Below, one piece after another: positions 7,149 to 14,333 of a stretch of DNA of 16,888 nucleotides (position 1 is the first letter of the stretch; each line of letters opens with the position of its first letter). The translations under genes and the position numbers were made by a program. Origin of the DNA: Thermoplasmata archaeon (GTDB lineage Archaea > Thermoplasmatota > Thermoplasmata > UBA10834); NCBI GenBank assembly GCA_013331315.1, contig DUGQ01000155.1, positions 199 to 17,086 on the forward strand, read 5' to 3'. The notes under the pieces were generated by a model. That model ran no database searches, was not told the origin of the DNA, and saw only the letters and a program-made list of their open reading frames with translations.

Positions 7149-7673
7149 TCAGAAGATTCTCCATCCGAGCCAGGTGAACAGGGCGTATATTATGAGCGCG
7201 CGCGTGACGCCCGCGAGGACGTTCACCGTGACGAAGCCCCACAGCTTCATCAGCTTGCCCTCCTTGTTCAGGATCGAGAAGATGTACAGCGGGATGGTGT
7301 CCACCATCCCGGGCACGGACATGATGGCGTACATCGCCACGTAGCCGTACTTGCGCACCAGCTTCTCGCTCTTGACCAGGAGCCAGTTGTACCACCGCCA
7401 TCGGCGGGCGTACTGCCCGACGGTCTCGTCTATCTTCCTGCCGAGGAAGAACACCGCAAGGGCGCCCGTCCCTTTCCCTAGCCCCAGTATCGCTGCCTTA
7501 ACGGCGATATGGATGCCTGGATTCACAACCAGGGCGACCTCCACGGGAATCGGCAGTATTATCGCTGCGGCGACGCAGAATATGAACAACACAAGCAAGT
7601 AGGTGGCTGGATCAGCCTGGTTCGACTGCAGGTAGTCCGTGAGCTGGTTCCAGAGGTCCCCGATATCAGTCAT
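7149..7673 (-). CDS. VTT/SNARE-associated (DedA-like) membrane protein
   Basis: This is a 174-residue integral membrane protein resembling the VTT-domain family (DedA, YdjX, YqaA). Visible are a first long hydrophobic stretch (24-49) with the proline motif LPIPVE (40-45), a small-residue stretch GLGKGTGALAVFFLGRK (64-80) matching the family's Gly-rich re-entrant segment before a basic residue, SVPGMVDTIPLYIFS (119-133) in the second half, and a C-terminal helix (about 144-170). Some DedA-family proteins recycle polyprenyl-phosphate carriers or move phospholipids across the membrane; that role here is inference. The ATG at 7673 has no obvious Shine-Dalgarno sequence. It is divergent from the unknown gene at 7843. 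Confidence 0.72.
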   Translation of the reverse strand: MTDIGDLWNQLTDYLQSNQADPATYLLVLFIFCVAAAIILPIPVEVALVVNPGIHIAVKAAILGLGKGTGALAVFFLGRKIDETVGQYARRWRWYNWLLVKSEKLVRKYGYVAMYAIMSVPGMVDTIPLYIFSILNKEGKLMKLWGFVTVNVLAGVTRALIIYALFTWLGWRIF

Positions 7674-7800
7674 GGATGCAGGGGCAAGAACCTGTCTTTA
7701 CTTCTAAATTGCTGTGGATTTCCTCCCTTCGGACCCCCGGCTAGGGGCGGAATTGAACTGGAGCCAGAAAAATAAAAGAGCCTTCGAATAAATGCCAAAT

Positions 7801-7810
7801 GCTTATATGC
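7801..7810 (+). promoter_or_regulatory. TATA box of the unknown gene at 7843
   Basis: GCTTATATGC is a close match to the archaeal TATA consensus, centred about 37 nt upstream of the ATG at 7843 in an AT-rich stretch that stands out from its surroundings. It predicts a leader of about 10 nt. It also argues against the longer reading frame that begins at 7792, because that start lies upstream of the TATA box. Confidence 0.65.
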
Positions 7811-7842
7811 ATGTAACATCATCACCATTTCTGGGATGTACA

Positions 7843-8448
7843 ATGGCCAAGGCCGAAGGCAAGGATGCTGACTGGTTCGCTGTGCTCGACGAGGAACTCG
7901 AGAAGAAGATGCTCGAGATCACGGACAACGCCGTCGAGCAGAACACACAGAAGGTCACGATAAACAAGAACCTCCTCGAGGACTTCTTCAGGATATGGTC
8001 CAGGTTCAACAAGATAAACGTCCACTTCAGCCTCGTCCCCGAGAGCTCCACGTTCGCGCAGTTCGTCGTGTACCCCGAGGAATGGAACTTCAAGGAGGAG
8101 GTGGACCTCCTCGGGATCGACAATATCTCGCTCACGGACCGTACCCAGGGAAGGGTCGGGGACTCCGTGAAAGCGTGGTACTACAGCGTGGACACCACGG
8201 TCCACTTCAGGATGGTCTTCGAGTACTGCGAGGGAGAGCACTACTACAAGTACGCCGGCTGGAAGAGGATATTCAGCCAGTACGTGCTCCTCGACGTGCC
8301 CGTCGCGAAGTTCGACCTCAAGAAGTACCACGAGATGCTGGCCGACACGATCAAGGTCTGGTACGAGTCGCACCTGAGGAGGGACAGGGACATCATCCTG
8401 AAGCACCTCAGGGAGAAGCACGAGAAGGGCGAGACCTTCACGCAGTAG
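7843..8448 (+). CDS. Conserved-looking soluble protein of unknown function
   Basis: I do not recognise a family. From the ATG at 7843 the protein has 201 residues. It is hydrophilic, without signal peptide or membrane helix, and unusually rich in aromatic residues (WNF, WYYS, YEYCEGEHYYKYAGWKR). An acidic helical N-terminus (6-34) is followed by a region with probable strands (57-150), then a helical, strongly basic/acidic C-terminus (158-197, with HLRRDRDIILKHLREKHEK) that could form a coiled coil. It stands alone, with its own strong TATA box and divergent from the VTT gene. Codon use matches its neighbours, so recent transfer is not indicated. A lineage-specific conserved protein is the best description. 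Confidence 0.75.
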   Translation: MAKAEGKDADWFAVLDEELEKKMLEITDNAVEQNTQKVTINKNLLEDFFRIWSRFNKINVHFSLVPESSTFAQFVVYPEEWNFKEEVDLLGIDNISLTDRTQGRVGDSVKAWYYSVDTTVHFRMVFEYCEGEHYYKYAGWKRIFSQYVLLDVPVAKFDLKKYHEMLADTIKVWYESHLRRDRDIILKHLREKHEKGETFTQ

Positions 8449-8525
8449 CGTGTGCTTCGGCTCCGGCCATTTTCCGCGCGCTCCTTTCCAGGCTCGGCCT
8501 CGCCGTGAAAGAGGGGACGCTGGTT

Positions 8526-8535
8526 AACATTATCT
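8526..8535 (+). promoter_or_regulatory. Probable TATA box of the GNAT gene
   Basis: AACATTATCT is an AT-rich element centred about 30 nt upstream of the ATG at 8561, the spacing for a leaderless transcript. It makes the GTG at 8540 an unlikely start. Confidence 0.4.
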
Positions 8536-8560
8536 ACCGGTGGCGACCGTATACGGCGTG

Positions 8561-9112
8561 ATGGCCATGCTGGAGGGAAGACGCGTCAACCTGAGGGTGG
8601 CGGACATCGGGGATGTGCCTCGACTGGCGGGATGGTTTTCCGACCCTGCCTTCGCGGGGGAGTACCAGCATTTCCCCGTTCAGGTCCCCGCGTCGCACCT
8701 CGAGGAGAGGATTCGGAGGCACGAGCTCTATCACTCCGAGTGGGTGGATTTCATAATCGAGGACAGGTCGGGAGAAGGAGCGGGTTGGGCGGCCCATTAC
8801 ACCAGCGCCCCCAACTTCGGATGGACCGAGATAGGGTTCGCCGTCACGCCGCCTGAGAGGCGGCGAGGGTACGCCTCCGAGGCCGCGTCGCTGCTGGTCG
8901 ACTACCTGTTCCTCACGAGGGACTGCCCAAGGGTGCAGGCGGTGGCCGACATGGACAACATCGCAAGCGTGAGGGTGCTTGAGAAGTCCGGGTTCAAGAG
9001 GGAGGGGGTCCTGAGGAAGTCCCTCTGGAACGCCAAGGGCGAATGGGCTGATGGCGTCATCTGCGGGGTAGTCCGTGACGAATGGCAATCGCCACGAATC
9101 CTCCGCCGATGA
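8561..9112 (+). CDS. GNAT N-acetyltransferase, RimJ/RimL type
   Basis: This is a 183-residue acetyl-CoA-dependent N-acetyltransferase of the GNAT fold. The strand IGFAVTPPERRRGYASEAASLLVDYLF (91-117, motifs in order) contains the acetyl-CoA pyrophosphate-binding loop R100-x-x-G103-x-A105. The later segment, DMDNIASVRVLEKSGFKREGVLR (130-152), holds the conserved Asn and Ser and the GF element that define RimJ/RimL-like enzymes, which acetylate protein N-termini or small amines. An opening LEGRRVNLRVA (4-14) is also typical of this subfamily. The substrate is unknown. The start could be ATG 8561 or ATG 8567; I chose the first on promoter spacing. The gene is convergent with the caspase-like gene, 21 nt apart. 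Confidence 0.88.
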   Translation: MAMLEGRRVNLRVADIGDVPRLAGWFSDPAFAGEYQHFPVQVPASHLEERIRRHELYHSEWVDFIIEDRSGEGAGWAAHYTSAPNFGWTEIGFAVTPPERRRGYASEAASLLVDYLFLTRDCPRVQAVADMDNIASVRVLEKSGFKREGVLRKSLWNAKGEWADGVICGVVRDEWQSPRILRR

Positions 9113-9133
9113 TCTCGAGACAGAGGCAGACCT

Positions 9134-10036
9134 TCACAGGCAGGTGTCGCCGCCGATGCCATCGTACATCATCGGAAGGACATCCGGGGTGAAGTCCCTC
9201 ACGCGGTCGATCGCGTAGGCTCCAGCCTCCTCCACGGACACAGTCCCGTCCCTGTCCGCGTCACCCGCGCCGGCAAAGGCCTCGAGCAGGCAATAGGTGA
9301 AGAGTCCGTTCTGTATCCGCACCTTCCCGGTCTCCATCCCCTCCCAGCACATCTCCCGCTCCCCGCACGAGGTGAGCACGATCCTCCCCTCGGCGCCGAC
9401 ATCCTCGACGAAGCCGCCGGAGTAGCACGAATCAAGGATGAGCATAGTCCGCGCGGCGTCGATCATCCCCAGCCGCTCCGCCATGGTGTCGTCGAAGATG
9501 ACATCGACCACGTTCTGGGTGTCCCCGTCATACGGGACGATGCATTCCTCGACGGGCTCGTCCCAGTTCCGGACGGCATGATTGTCGCAGAAGAAGCTGC
9601 CGTGCCCCGAGAAGAACACGATGACCGTGCTTCGTGGGCAGTCATCGCACATATCCTCCAGCCAGGCCAAGCCGTCCAAGATGTTGCCCGCGGTGGCGGT
9701 CTCGTTCTGCAGAAGCACGATGTTCTCGGTACTCCATCCGTACCTGTCGACCAACAGGGACCGCATGTCGGCGGCGTCCTTGTGCGAGTAGGAGAGGTCG
9801 CCGTAGGTGCACACTGGAGCGTAGTCCGAGACCCCCACCAACAACGCGAACTTCTGTCCTTCACACACACATCCTGCCGACCGCATCGGAGCGGCGGCAA
9901 GCGTCGCCAAGCACATGACCACTGCGACGGCTAATACCCGTCTCAGCGTCTCAATTCGAACGCTCAAACCGAACAACCCCCCAGCGCCGGAATGCCCCGG
10001 ACGCAGGCCAGGAATCGCAGGAACAGCTATTAGCAT
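9134..10036 (-). CDS. Secreted caspase-like (C14) peptidase with EF-hand loop
   Basis: This is a CD-clan cysteine peptidase of the caspase/metacaspase type. The catalytic histidine lies in FFSGHG (141-146, His145) and the cysteine in LDSCYSGG (201-208, Cys204). The Asp before that cysteine and the surrounding strands are as expected. LLVGVSDY (65-72) is the usual first strand. Residues about 31-55 form a signal-peptide-like segment (LRR, a hydrophobic core, then Ala-rich), so the mature enzyme is probably extracellular. The true start may lie at a TTG near residue 24 rather than the ATG at 10036. Near the C-terminus, DADRDGTVSVEE (259-270) is a complete EF-hand calcium loop, with acidic or oxygen ligands at positions 1, 3, 5, 7, 9 and 12. 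Eleven or more cysteines in the mature part may form disulfides. Calcium-dependent activation is an inference. Confidence 0.82.
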   Translation of the reverse strand: MLIAVPAIPGLRPGHSGAGGLFGLSVRIETLRRVLAVAVVMCLATLAAAPMRSAGCVCEGQKFALLVGVSDYAPVCTYGDLSYSHKDAADMRSLLVDRYGWSTENIVLLQNETATAGNILDGLAWLEDMCDDCPRSTVIVFFSGHGSFFCDNHAVRNWDEPVEECIVPYDGDTQNVVDVIFDDTMAERLGMIDAARTMLILDSCYSGGFVEDVGAEGRIVLTSCGEREMCWEGMETGKVRIQNGLFTYCLLEAFAGAGDADRDGTVSVEEAGAYAIDRVRDFTPDVLPMMYDGIGGDTCL

Positions 10037-10105
10037 TTCGCACGGTTTGAGGCGAAAAGGGCCCGTCTATCGTCCGGGAGCAGGGAAGGCGAAGGTCCCG
10101 CTCCA

Positions 10106-10741
10106 TCACTGCGTTCTCTTGATCAGCGTCCGCGAGGTGACCCCGGCGACGACGGTGAGGTCCTCGGTCGAGAGTATGGAGTTGGCGCTCGCGTCGAACA
10201 TGATACTCGCGGACGCGGACACCTCGAGATCGCCCAGCCAGAGCACGACAGCCACGGGCACCTTCTCGAAGAAGTCGACCTTGAATGAGACCTGGCCTAT
10301 GTCCAAAGGCTCCGCCCCGAGCGACGCCGCGATACGGCTGAGCAGCTCGGGCTTGTAGCCGAACGTCCTCACGAGCGGATCTATCGCCCTCGCCTTGAAG
10401 GCTTGGTAGTACAACGCGCCACCGTCGAGCTCCCTGAACGAGACGAAACGGTTCCTGAGAGGGGATGCGGAGAGCCCCAGGAGATAGTGGAGTATCAGGA
10501 TCTGCAGGTACGGGGGGACCGCTTCGCGATCCCTAGCCTCGTTGAGCACGGTTCGTGAGCCGATATCGACCAGGCACGGTTCCCCGAGCATCCTGATGCA
10601 TACGGCATTATCGCCGCGTACGGCACCCGGCCCGAGTTCCGCGGATATGGTTTCGAGGTTCAGGGACGACACGTCGGCCCAGGCCTTCTCGAGAGCGTCC
10701 ACGTGCGCGTGCTTCCTCTCGGTCGGAAGGCGGTCCATCAT
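10106..10741 (-). CDS. DUF3786-domain protein, corrinoid-pathway associated
   Basis: This 211-residue soluble protein looks like the DUF3786 family. I base that on the central block LQILILHYLLGLSASPLR (79-96), FRELDGGALYYQAFKARAIDPL (102-123, read as separate motifs) and the C-terminal FDASANSILSTEDL (182-195). No function is established. In anaerobes, members recur beside Wood-Ljungdahl or corrinoid genes, which matches its position here, one nucleotide after the AcsE-type methyltransferase. There is no signal peptide, membrane helix or iron-sulfur cysteine cluster; only two cysteines are present. The adjacent Met codons at 10741 and 10738 are both possible starts. It is almost certainly in one operon with, and translationally coupled to, the methyltransferase. 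Confidence 0.75.
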   Translation of the reverse strand: MMDRLPTERKHAHVDALEKAWADVSSLNLETISAELGPGAVRGDNAVCIRMLGEPCLVDIGSRTVLNEARDREAVPPYLQILILHYLLGLSASPLRNRFVSFRELDGGALYYQAFKARAIDPLVRTFGYKPELLSRIAASLGAEPLDIGQVSFKVDFFEKVPVAVVLWLGDLEVSASASIMFDASANSILSTEDLTVVAGVTSRTLIKRTQ

Positions 10742-10742
10742 G

Positions 10743-11519
10743 TCATGCTCTCAGGAAGGACGGGGCGTAGAGCTTCTGGTTGAGCAACACCTCAGACGCC
10801 TTGACCACCTTCATGAGCTCCACATCGTTGGGGTCGACGATGGCCGCGTCCAGGCCATGTCCGAGTAGCATCGCGAGATAAGTCCTGTTCAGCAATGACC
10901 GCTCCTCGGCGCCGCTCGAGACGTTGCTGAGGCCCACGACGGTCCTGGGCGGGGGCGTGTTCAGGGTCCGGAACGCGGTGATCGCCTCACATACCCCCGG
11001 GCACTGGTTCTGCGCGGCGGATATGGGAAGCACGACCGGGTCGAGGAACAGCTTCTCTGGGGATATCCCCTGGTCCATGGCTGTCGCGAGCAGGAGCATC
11101 GCCAGCTCCGTCCTGCCCTCCGTCGAGTTCGGTATGCCCTTCTCGTCGATCGTGAGGCACACTATCTCCGCGTTGTGGTCCCTCGCCAACGGGAAGAACT
11201 TCTCCATGCGCTTCTGCTCGGCGGTCGTCGAGTTGATCATGGGCTCGCGGCTGCACGCGGACAATCCCGCGGTCTGCGTCTTCAGCCCGGGCGAGTCGAT
11301 ACAGAGCTTGACATCGGCGACGTCCTGGATGGTCTTCACGAGCCAGACGATCGCCTCCTGGGCGTCGTCCCGTCCCGGGCCCGTGTTCACGTCGAGCACG
11401 TCCGCTCCGCCCTTGATCTGCTCGTTCGCGAGGTCCTGAATGTACTTCGTGTCCCTGGCATCTATCGCCTTCGATACCTGCGGGAACTGGCCGTTGATTC
11501 TCTCACCTATGACGATCAT
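10743..11519 (-). CDS. acsE: Methyltetrahydropterin:corrinoid methyltransferase, AcsE type
   Basis: A TIM-barrel (pterin-binding domain) enzyme that transfers the methyl group of N5-methyl-tetrahydrofolate or its archaeal analogue to Co(I) of a corrinoid protein, or the reverse. At 258 residues it aligns nearly without gaps to acetogen AcsE as I recall that sequence. MIVIGERING opens the protein, GADVLDVNTGP (38-48) is the second strand, LCIDS holds Asp75, MINST holds Asn96, FLDPVVLP holds Asp160, and GLSNVS holds Asn199. These positions match the pterin-binding and catalytic residues described for the Moorella enzyme. No corrinoid-binding domain is fused. It is the first gene of a minus-strand pair with the DUF3786 protein and diverges from the corrinoid activator gene. 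Whether it uses H4folate or H4methanopterin cannot be told from sequence. Confidence 0.9.
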   Translation of the reverse strand: MIVIGERINGQFPQVSKAIDARDTKYIQDLANEQIKGGADVLDVNTGPGRDDAQEAIVWLVKTIQDVADVKLCIDSPGLKTQTAGLSACSREPMINSTTAEQKRMEKFFPLARDHNAEIVCLTIDEKGIPNSTEGRTELAMLLLATAMDQGISPEKLFLDPVVLPISAAQNQCPGVCEAITAFRTLNTPPPRTVVGLSNVSSGAEERSLLNRTYLAMLLGHGLDAAIVDPNDVELMKVVKASEVLLNQKLYAPSFLRA

Positions 11520-11560
11520 CTCTCAACCCCCACCGATGCAGGCTTGACCAGGGCGATACC

Positions 11561-11570
11561 CCGTTATACC
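11561..11570 (-). promoter_or_regulatory. Probable TATA box for the methyltransferase-DUF3786 operon
   Basis: Read on the minus strand this is GGTATAACGG, about 46 nt upstream of the start at 11519, giving a predicted leader near 20 nt. It shares a 136-nt control region with the divergent activator gene. Confidence 0.42.
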
Positions 11571-11589
11571 GATATCAATCATTCGGCCC

Positions 11590-11604
11590 CCAGCAGCCCG
11601 CTGG
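11590..11604. repeat. Inverted repeat between the two divergent promoters
   Basis: CCAGC-AGCCC-GCTGG is a perfect 5-bp inverted repeat with a 5-bp spacer. It sits between the minus-strand TATA (11561-11570) and the plus-strand TATA (11612-11622), a position suited to a regulator controlling both operons. Repeats this short in GC-rich DNA also occur by chance. Confidence 0.3.
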
Positions 11605-11611
11605 AGGCACA

Positions 11612-11622
11612 ACAATTAATAC
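11612..11622 (+). promoter_or_regulatory. Probable TATA box of the corrinoid activator gene
   Basis: ACAATTAATAC lies in the AT-richest stretch of the divergent region, about 39 nt upstream of the ATG at 11656. It predicts a leader of roughly 12 nt. Confidence 0.42.
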
Positions 11623-11655
11623 ACATGCTAATCGATTTCCAGGGGCTGGTCTCGG

Positions 11656-13566
11656 ATGTCTGGTGCGGAAAAGGGGACTCGTTGTAGGGTGAACTTCGCT
11701 TCGGACGGCGTCCATGCCGACGTCGCCAGTGGGACCACCATACTCGAGGCGTGCCAGGCCGCGGGCGTGCCCATAGACGCCGTCTGCGGGGGCACAGGCA
11801 AGTGCGGCAGATGCAAGGTCCGTCCCAAGGGCGAGTTCAGCCCAGGGGATGTCCGCTCCCTCACGGACCTCGAACGCGAGACTGGAGTGGTCCTCGCGTG
11901 CGAGGCGACCGTCGAGGGAGACCTCGAGGTGGACATCCTGCCGCGATCGAGGATCAGAGAACACCAGATACTGACCAGGACCCCCGAGGCGAAGGTCTCG
12001 AAGCCCACTCCTTGGCTGAGGAAGGTCCTGCTCGATCTCCCGAAGGCCACTCTGTACGATAACACGGCTGACTTCGAGAGGATCCAGCGCGCCCTCGGCG
12101 ACCGCGGCTACACGATGCCCATCGAGACGCTCAGGAACATGCCGCACGTGCTCCGATCCGGCGACTGGAAGGTCACGGCCACGTTAGCCGACCTCGAGGG
12201 GCGGGAGGAGATAACCAGGCTCGAGCCTGGGGACAATTGCGACTGCCTTCTCGGGCTGGCGGTGGACATAGGCACCACGACGGTCGTCGGCCACATAGTG
12301 GACCTCCTGACGGGCGAGGTCCTCGCGACGGCGTCGGAATACAACAGGCAGATCTCGAGGGGCGAGGACGTCATCGCGAGGATGATGTACAGCGAGGAGA
12401 AGGGGGTGAAGGAGCTGACGGACCTCGCGAGGAGGACCGTGAACACGGTCATCGCGAAGCTCCTCGAGGAGGTATCCAGAGGGCGGGATAGCCCAGTGAC
12501 CTCGCTCGACCTCGTTGGCGCGTCCATGGCCGGCAACACCATCATGACTCACTTCTTCGTCGGCGTTGACACGCGCTTCATACGGCTGGAGCCGTACGTC
12601 CCAGTCGCTCATCACATGCCACCTCGCAGCGGGTACGACCTGGGCATGGACATCCATCCCTCCAGCGAGGTGCTCCTGTTCCCTTCCCGCGCGGGCTACC
12701 TCGGCGGGGACGTCGTGGCGGACGTCCTCGCCAGCGGGATGCACAGGAGTGATGACGTATCGATGCTGATCGACGTCGGCACCAACGGCGAGATAGTGCT
12801 AGGCTGCGCTGACTGGCTAGTGTCATGCGCGTGCTCCGCGGGCCCGGCGTTCGAGGGCGGGGAGGTTTCCTGCGGGATCAGAGCCATGCACGGGGCGATA
12901 GACAGGATCCGCGTGAACGACGATCTCACGGTGAGCTATCACGTGATAGGTGACGAGAAGCCGACCGGCATCTGCGGCTCCGGCCTCATTGACCTCATCG
13001 CGGAGATGTACGAGCACGGCGTCATAGACCGCAAGGCCCGCATACAGAGTCTCCCCACGGACAGGGTGAGGCGCGTGGACGGCGGGCTCGAGTTCGTGGT
13101 CGAATGGCGGGACAGGCTGGGCGAGGGTGCCACGGCGGACCTCGTGGTGACGGACCCCGACCTTCAGAACGTCCTCAGGACCAAGGCGGCCATCTTCGGC
13201 GCGGCGACCGTGCTCCTTAAGAAGATGGGGGAGCGGTTGGACGGGCTGGACAGCCTCGTGATCGCCGGCGGGTTCGGCAACCATCTGGACATAGACAGGG
13301 CGGTCTCGATAGGCATGTTCCCCGACATACCGAGGGAGAAGTACAGGTTCATCGGCAACGGCGCGCTGGAGGGGGCTAGGCTCGCTCTGCTGTCAGAAGA
13401 CATGAGGAAGGACATGGTCGAGATATTCGAGGAGATGACATACATCGAGCTCAGCGTGGACAACGACTTCTACAACGAGTTCACCTCCTCGCTGTTCATA
13501 CCGCACACCGACCTCGCGAAGTTCCCGAGCTTCAAGGAACGACCGCTTCCGGAGGGGGCGAAATGA
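11656..13566 (+). CDS. acsV: ATP-dependent corrinoid reductive activator, RACo/AcsV type
   Basis: This protein uses ATP hydrolysis to drive reduction of an inactive Co(II) corrinoid protein back to Co(I). The N-terminal ferredoxin-like [2Fe-2S] domain has Cys44, Cys50, Cys53 and Cys82 (AVCGGTGKCGRCKV ... LACEA). A linker region (about 95-195) follows, then the ASKHA ATPase domain (DUF4445/RACo) with AVDIGTTTV (202-210), GASMAGNTIM (288-297), LIDVGTNGEI (371-380), CSAGPAFEGG (393-402), ICGSGLID (439-446) and VIAGGFGNHLDI (535-546). At 636 residues it is full length for RACo/AcsV. It lacks the C-terminal ferredoxin domain of methanogen RamA, so its architecture is the bacterial acetogen type. 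It overlaps the CooC-like gene by 4 bp. The symbol follows the acetogen gene; orthology is likely but not proven. Confidence 0.9.
   Translation: MSGAEKGTRCRVNFASDGVHADVASGTTILEACQAAGVPIDAVCGGTGKCGRCKVRPKGEFSPGDVRSLTDLERETGVVLACEATVEGDLEVDILPRSRIREHQILTRTPEAKVSKPTPWLRKVLLDLPKATLYDNTADFERIQRALGDRGYTMPIETLRNMPHVLRSGDWKVTATLADLEGREEITRLEPGDNCDCLLGLAVDIGTTTVVGHIVDLLTGEVLATASEYNRQISRGEDVIARMMYSEEKGVKELTDLARRTVNTVIAKLLEEVSRGRDSPVTSLDLVGASMAGNTIMTHFFVGVDTRFIRLEPYVPVAHHMPPRSGYDLGMDIHPSSEVLLFPSRAGYLGGDVVADVLASGMHRSDDVSMLIDVGTNGEIVLGCADWLVSCACSAGPAFEGGEVSCGIRAMHGAIDRIRVNDDLTVSYHVIGDEKPTGICGSGLIDLIAEMYEHGVIDRKARIQSLPTDRVRRVDGGLEFVVEWRDRLGEGATADLVVTDPDLQNVLRTKAAIFGAATVLLKKMGERLDGLDSLVIAGGFGNHLDIDRAVSIGMFPDIPREKYRFIGNGALEGARLALLSEDMRKDMVEIFEEMTYIELSVDNDFYNEFTSSLFIPHTDLAKFPSFKERPLPEGAK
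13551..13557 (+). promoter_or_regulatory. Shine-Dalgarno of the CooC-like gene inside the activator gene
   Basis: GGAGGGG lies 5 nt upstream of the ATG at 13563, within the last codons of the activator gene. With the ATGA overlap it supports translational coupling of the two proteins. Confidence 0.55.
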
Positions 13567-14321
13567 GCGGGTTCACGATCGCCGTCGCGGGCAAAGGAGG
13601 GGTCGGGAAGACGACCTTCTCAGCGCTCGCGATAAGACATCTGCACGAGAAGACCGGGGAGGTGGTCCTGGCAGTGGACGCCGACCCCAACGCCAACCTC
13701 CACGCCAAGCTGGGCGCGCGATCGACCAGGACGATAGGCGACATCAGGGAGGAGTTGCTGAAGGAGGTCGATAGCCTGCCTGCGGGCGTGTCGAAGCAGG
13801 AGCATGTCGACTACCAGGTCAGGCTGGCCCTAACGGAAGGGAACGGGTTCGACCTGCTCACGATGGGCAGGCCCGAGGGACCGGGCTGTTACTGCTACGT
13901 GAACAACATCCTTCGTACGTTCGTCGACTCCCTCTCCGAGAAGTACAAGTTCATAGTCATAGACAACGAGGCCGGTCTTGAGCACCTGAGCAGGAGGACG
14001 ACGCGGACCTCGGACGTGTTGTTCGTCGTCTCCGACGGCACCAAGGCCGCGCTCGACGCGGCGGACCGGATCGCCTCCCTGGCCCGGGAGATGGACCTGG
14101 AAATAGGACGGACGGTCCTCGTGACGAACATGGTCCGCTCGGACACGCAGGCCGCGAGAGAGAGAGAAGGGTTCGACGCCGTCTACTCCATCAGGGAATC
14201 CGCGGCGATCAGGGGTGGAAGCGCTGAGGACGAGTCGCTGCTCGAGGTGAACGTGGCCGATCCGGCTTACAAGGATATCACCAGTGTTCTAGGGCGAGAG
14301 CTGGCCGGAAGTGGTAGGTAG
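13563..14321 (+). CDS. cooC: CooC/AcsF-type nickel-insertion ATPase
   Basis: This is a MinD/SIMIBI-class dimeric P-loop ATPase that delivers nickel to carbon monoxide dehydrogenase or acetyl-CoA synthase. The deviant Walker A is AGKGGVGKTT (9-18) with the signature Lys11. VDADPNANL (38-46) is the switch region. GPGCYCYVNN (107-116) contains the Cys-x-Cys (109, 111) that binds Ni/Zn between the subunits of CooC and AcsF. IVIDNEAGLEHLSRRTT (131-147) is the Walker B strand with the Glu-His-Leu-Ser-Arg-Arg block typical of this family. Length, 252 residues, is normal. It overlaps the corrinoid activator gene as ATGA. Its presence suggests a CODH or ACS elsewhere in the genome, as none is in the window. 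It is convergent with the DUF2330-like gene 12 nt away. Confidence 0.9.
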   Translation: MSGFTIAVAGKGGVGKTTFSALAIRHLHEKTGEVVLAVDADPNANLHAKLGARSTRTIGDIREELLKEVDSLPAGVSKQEHVDYQVRLALTEGNGFDLLTMGRPEGPGCYCYVNNILRTFVDSLSEKYKFIVIDNEAGLEHLSRRTTRTSDVLFVVSDGTKAALDAADRIASLAREMDLEIGRTVLVTNMVRSDTQAAREREGFDAVYSIRESAAIRGGSAEDESLLEVNVADPAYKDITSVLGRELAGSGR

Positions 14322-14333
14322 GGATATCGTAGC

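Noticed and set aside
7738..7762. On the minus strand the sequence resembles the 3' end of a tRNA (T-loop-like TTCAATT, then CCGCC and a possible acceptor strand), which could be a tRNA gene or an attachment-site remnant.
   Set aside because: The 5' side of the T-stem does not pair with CCGCC, there is no anticodon or D arm upstream, and no integrase or element boundary is visible. A genome-wide search for a tRNA ending in the same 20 bases would be needed to revive the idea.
14322..14333. A bidirectional terminator between the CooC-like and DUF2330-like genes.
   Set aside because: The 12-nt gap contains no hairpin or T-run on either strand.
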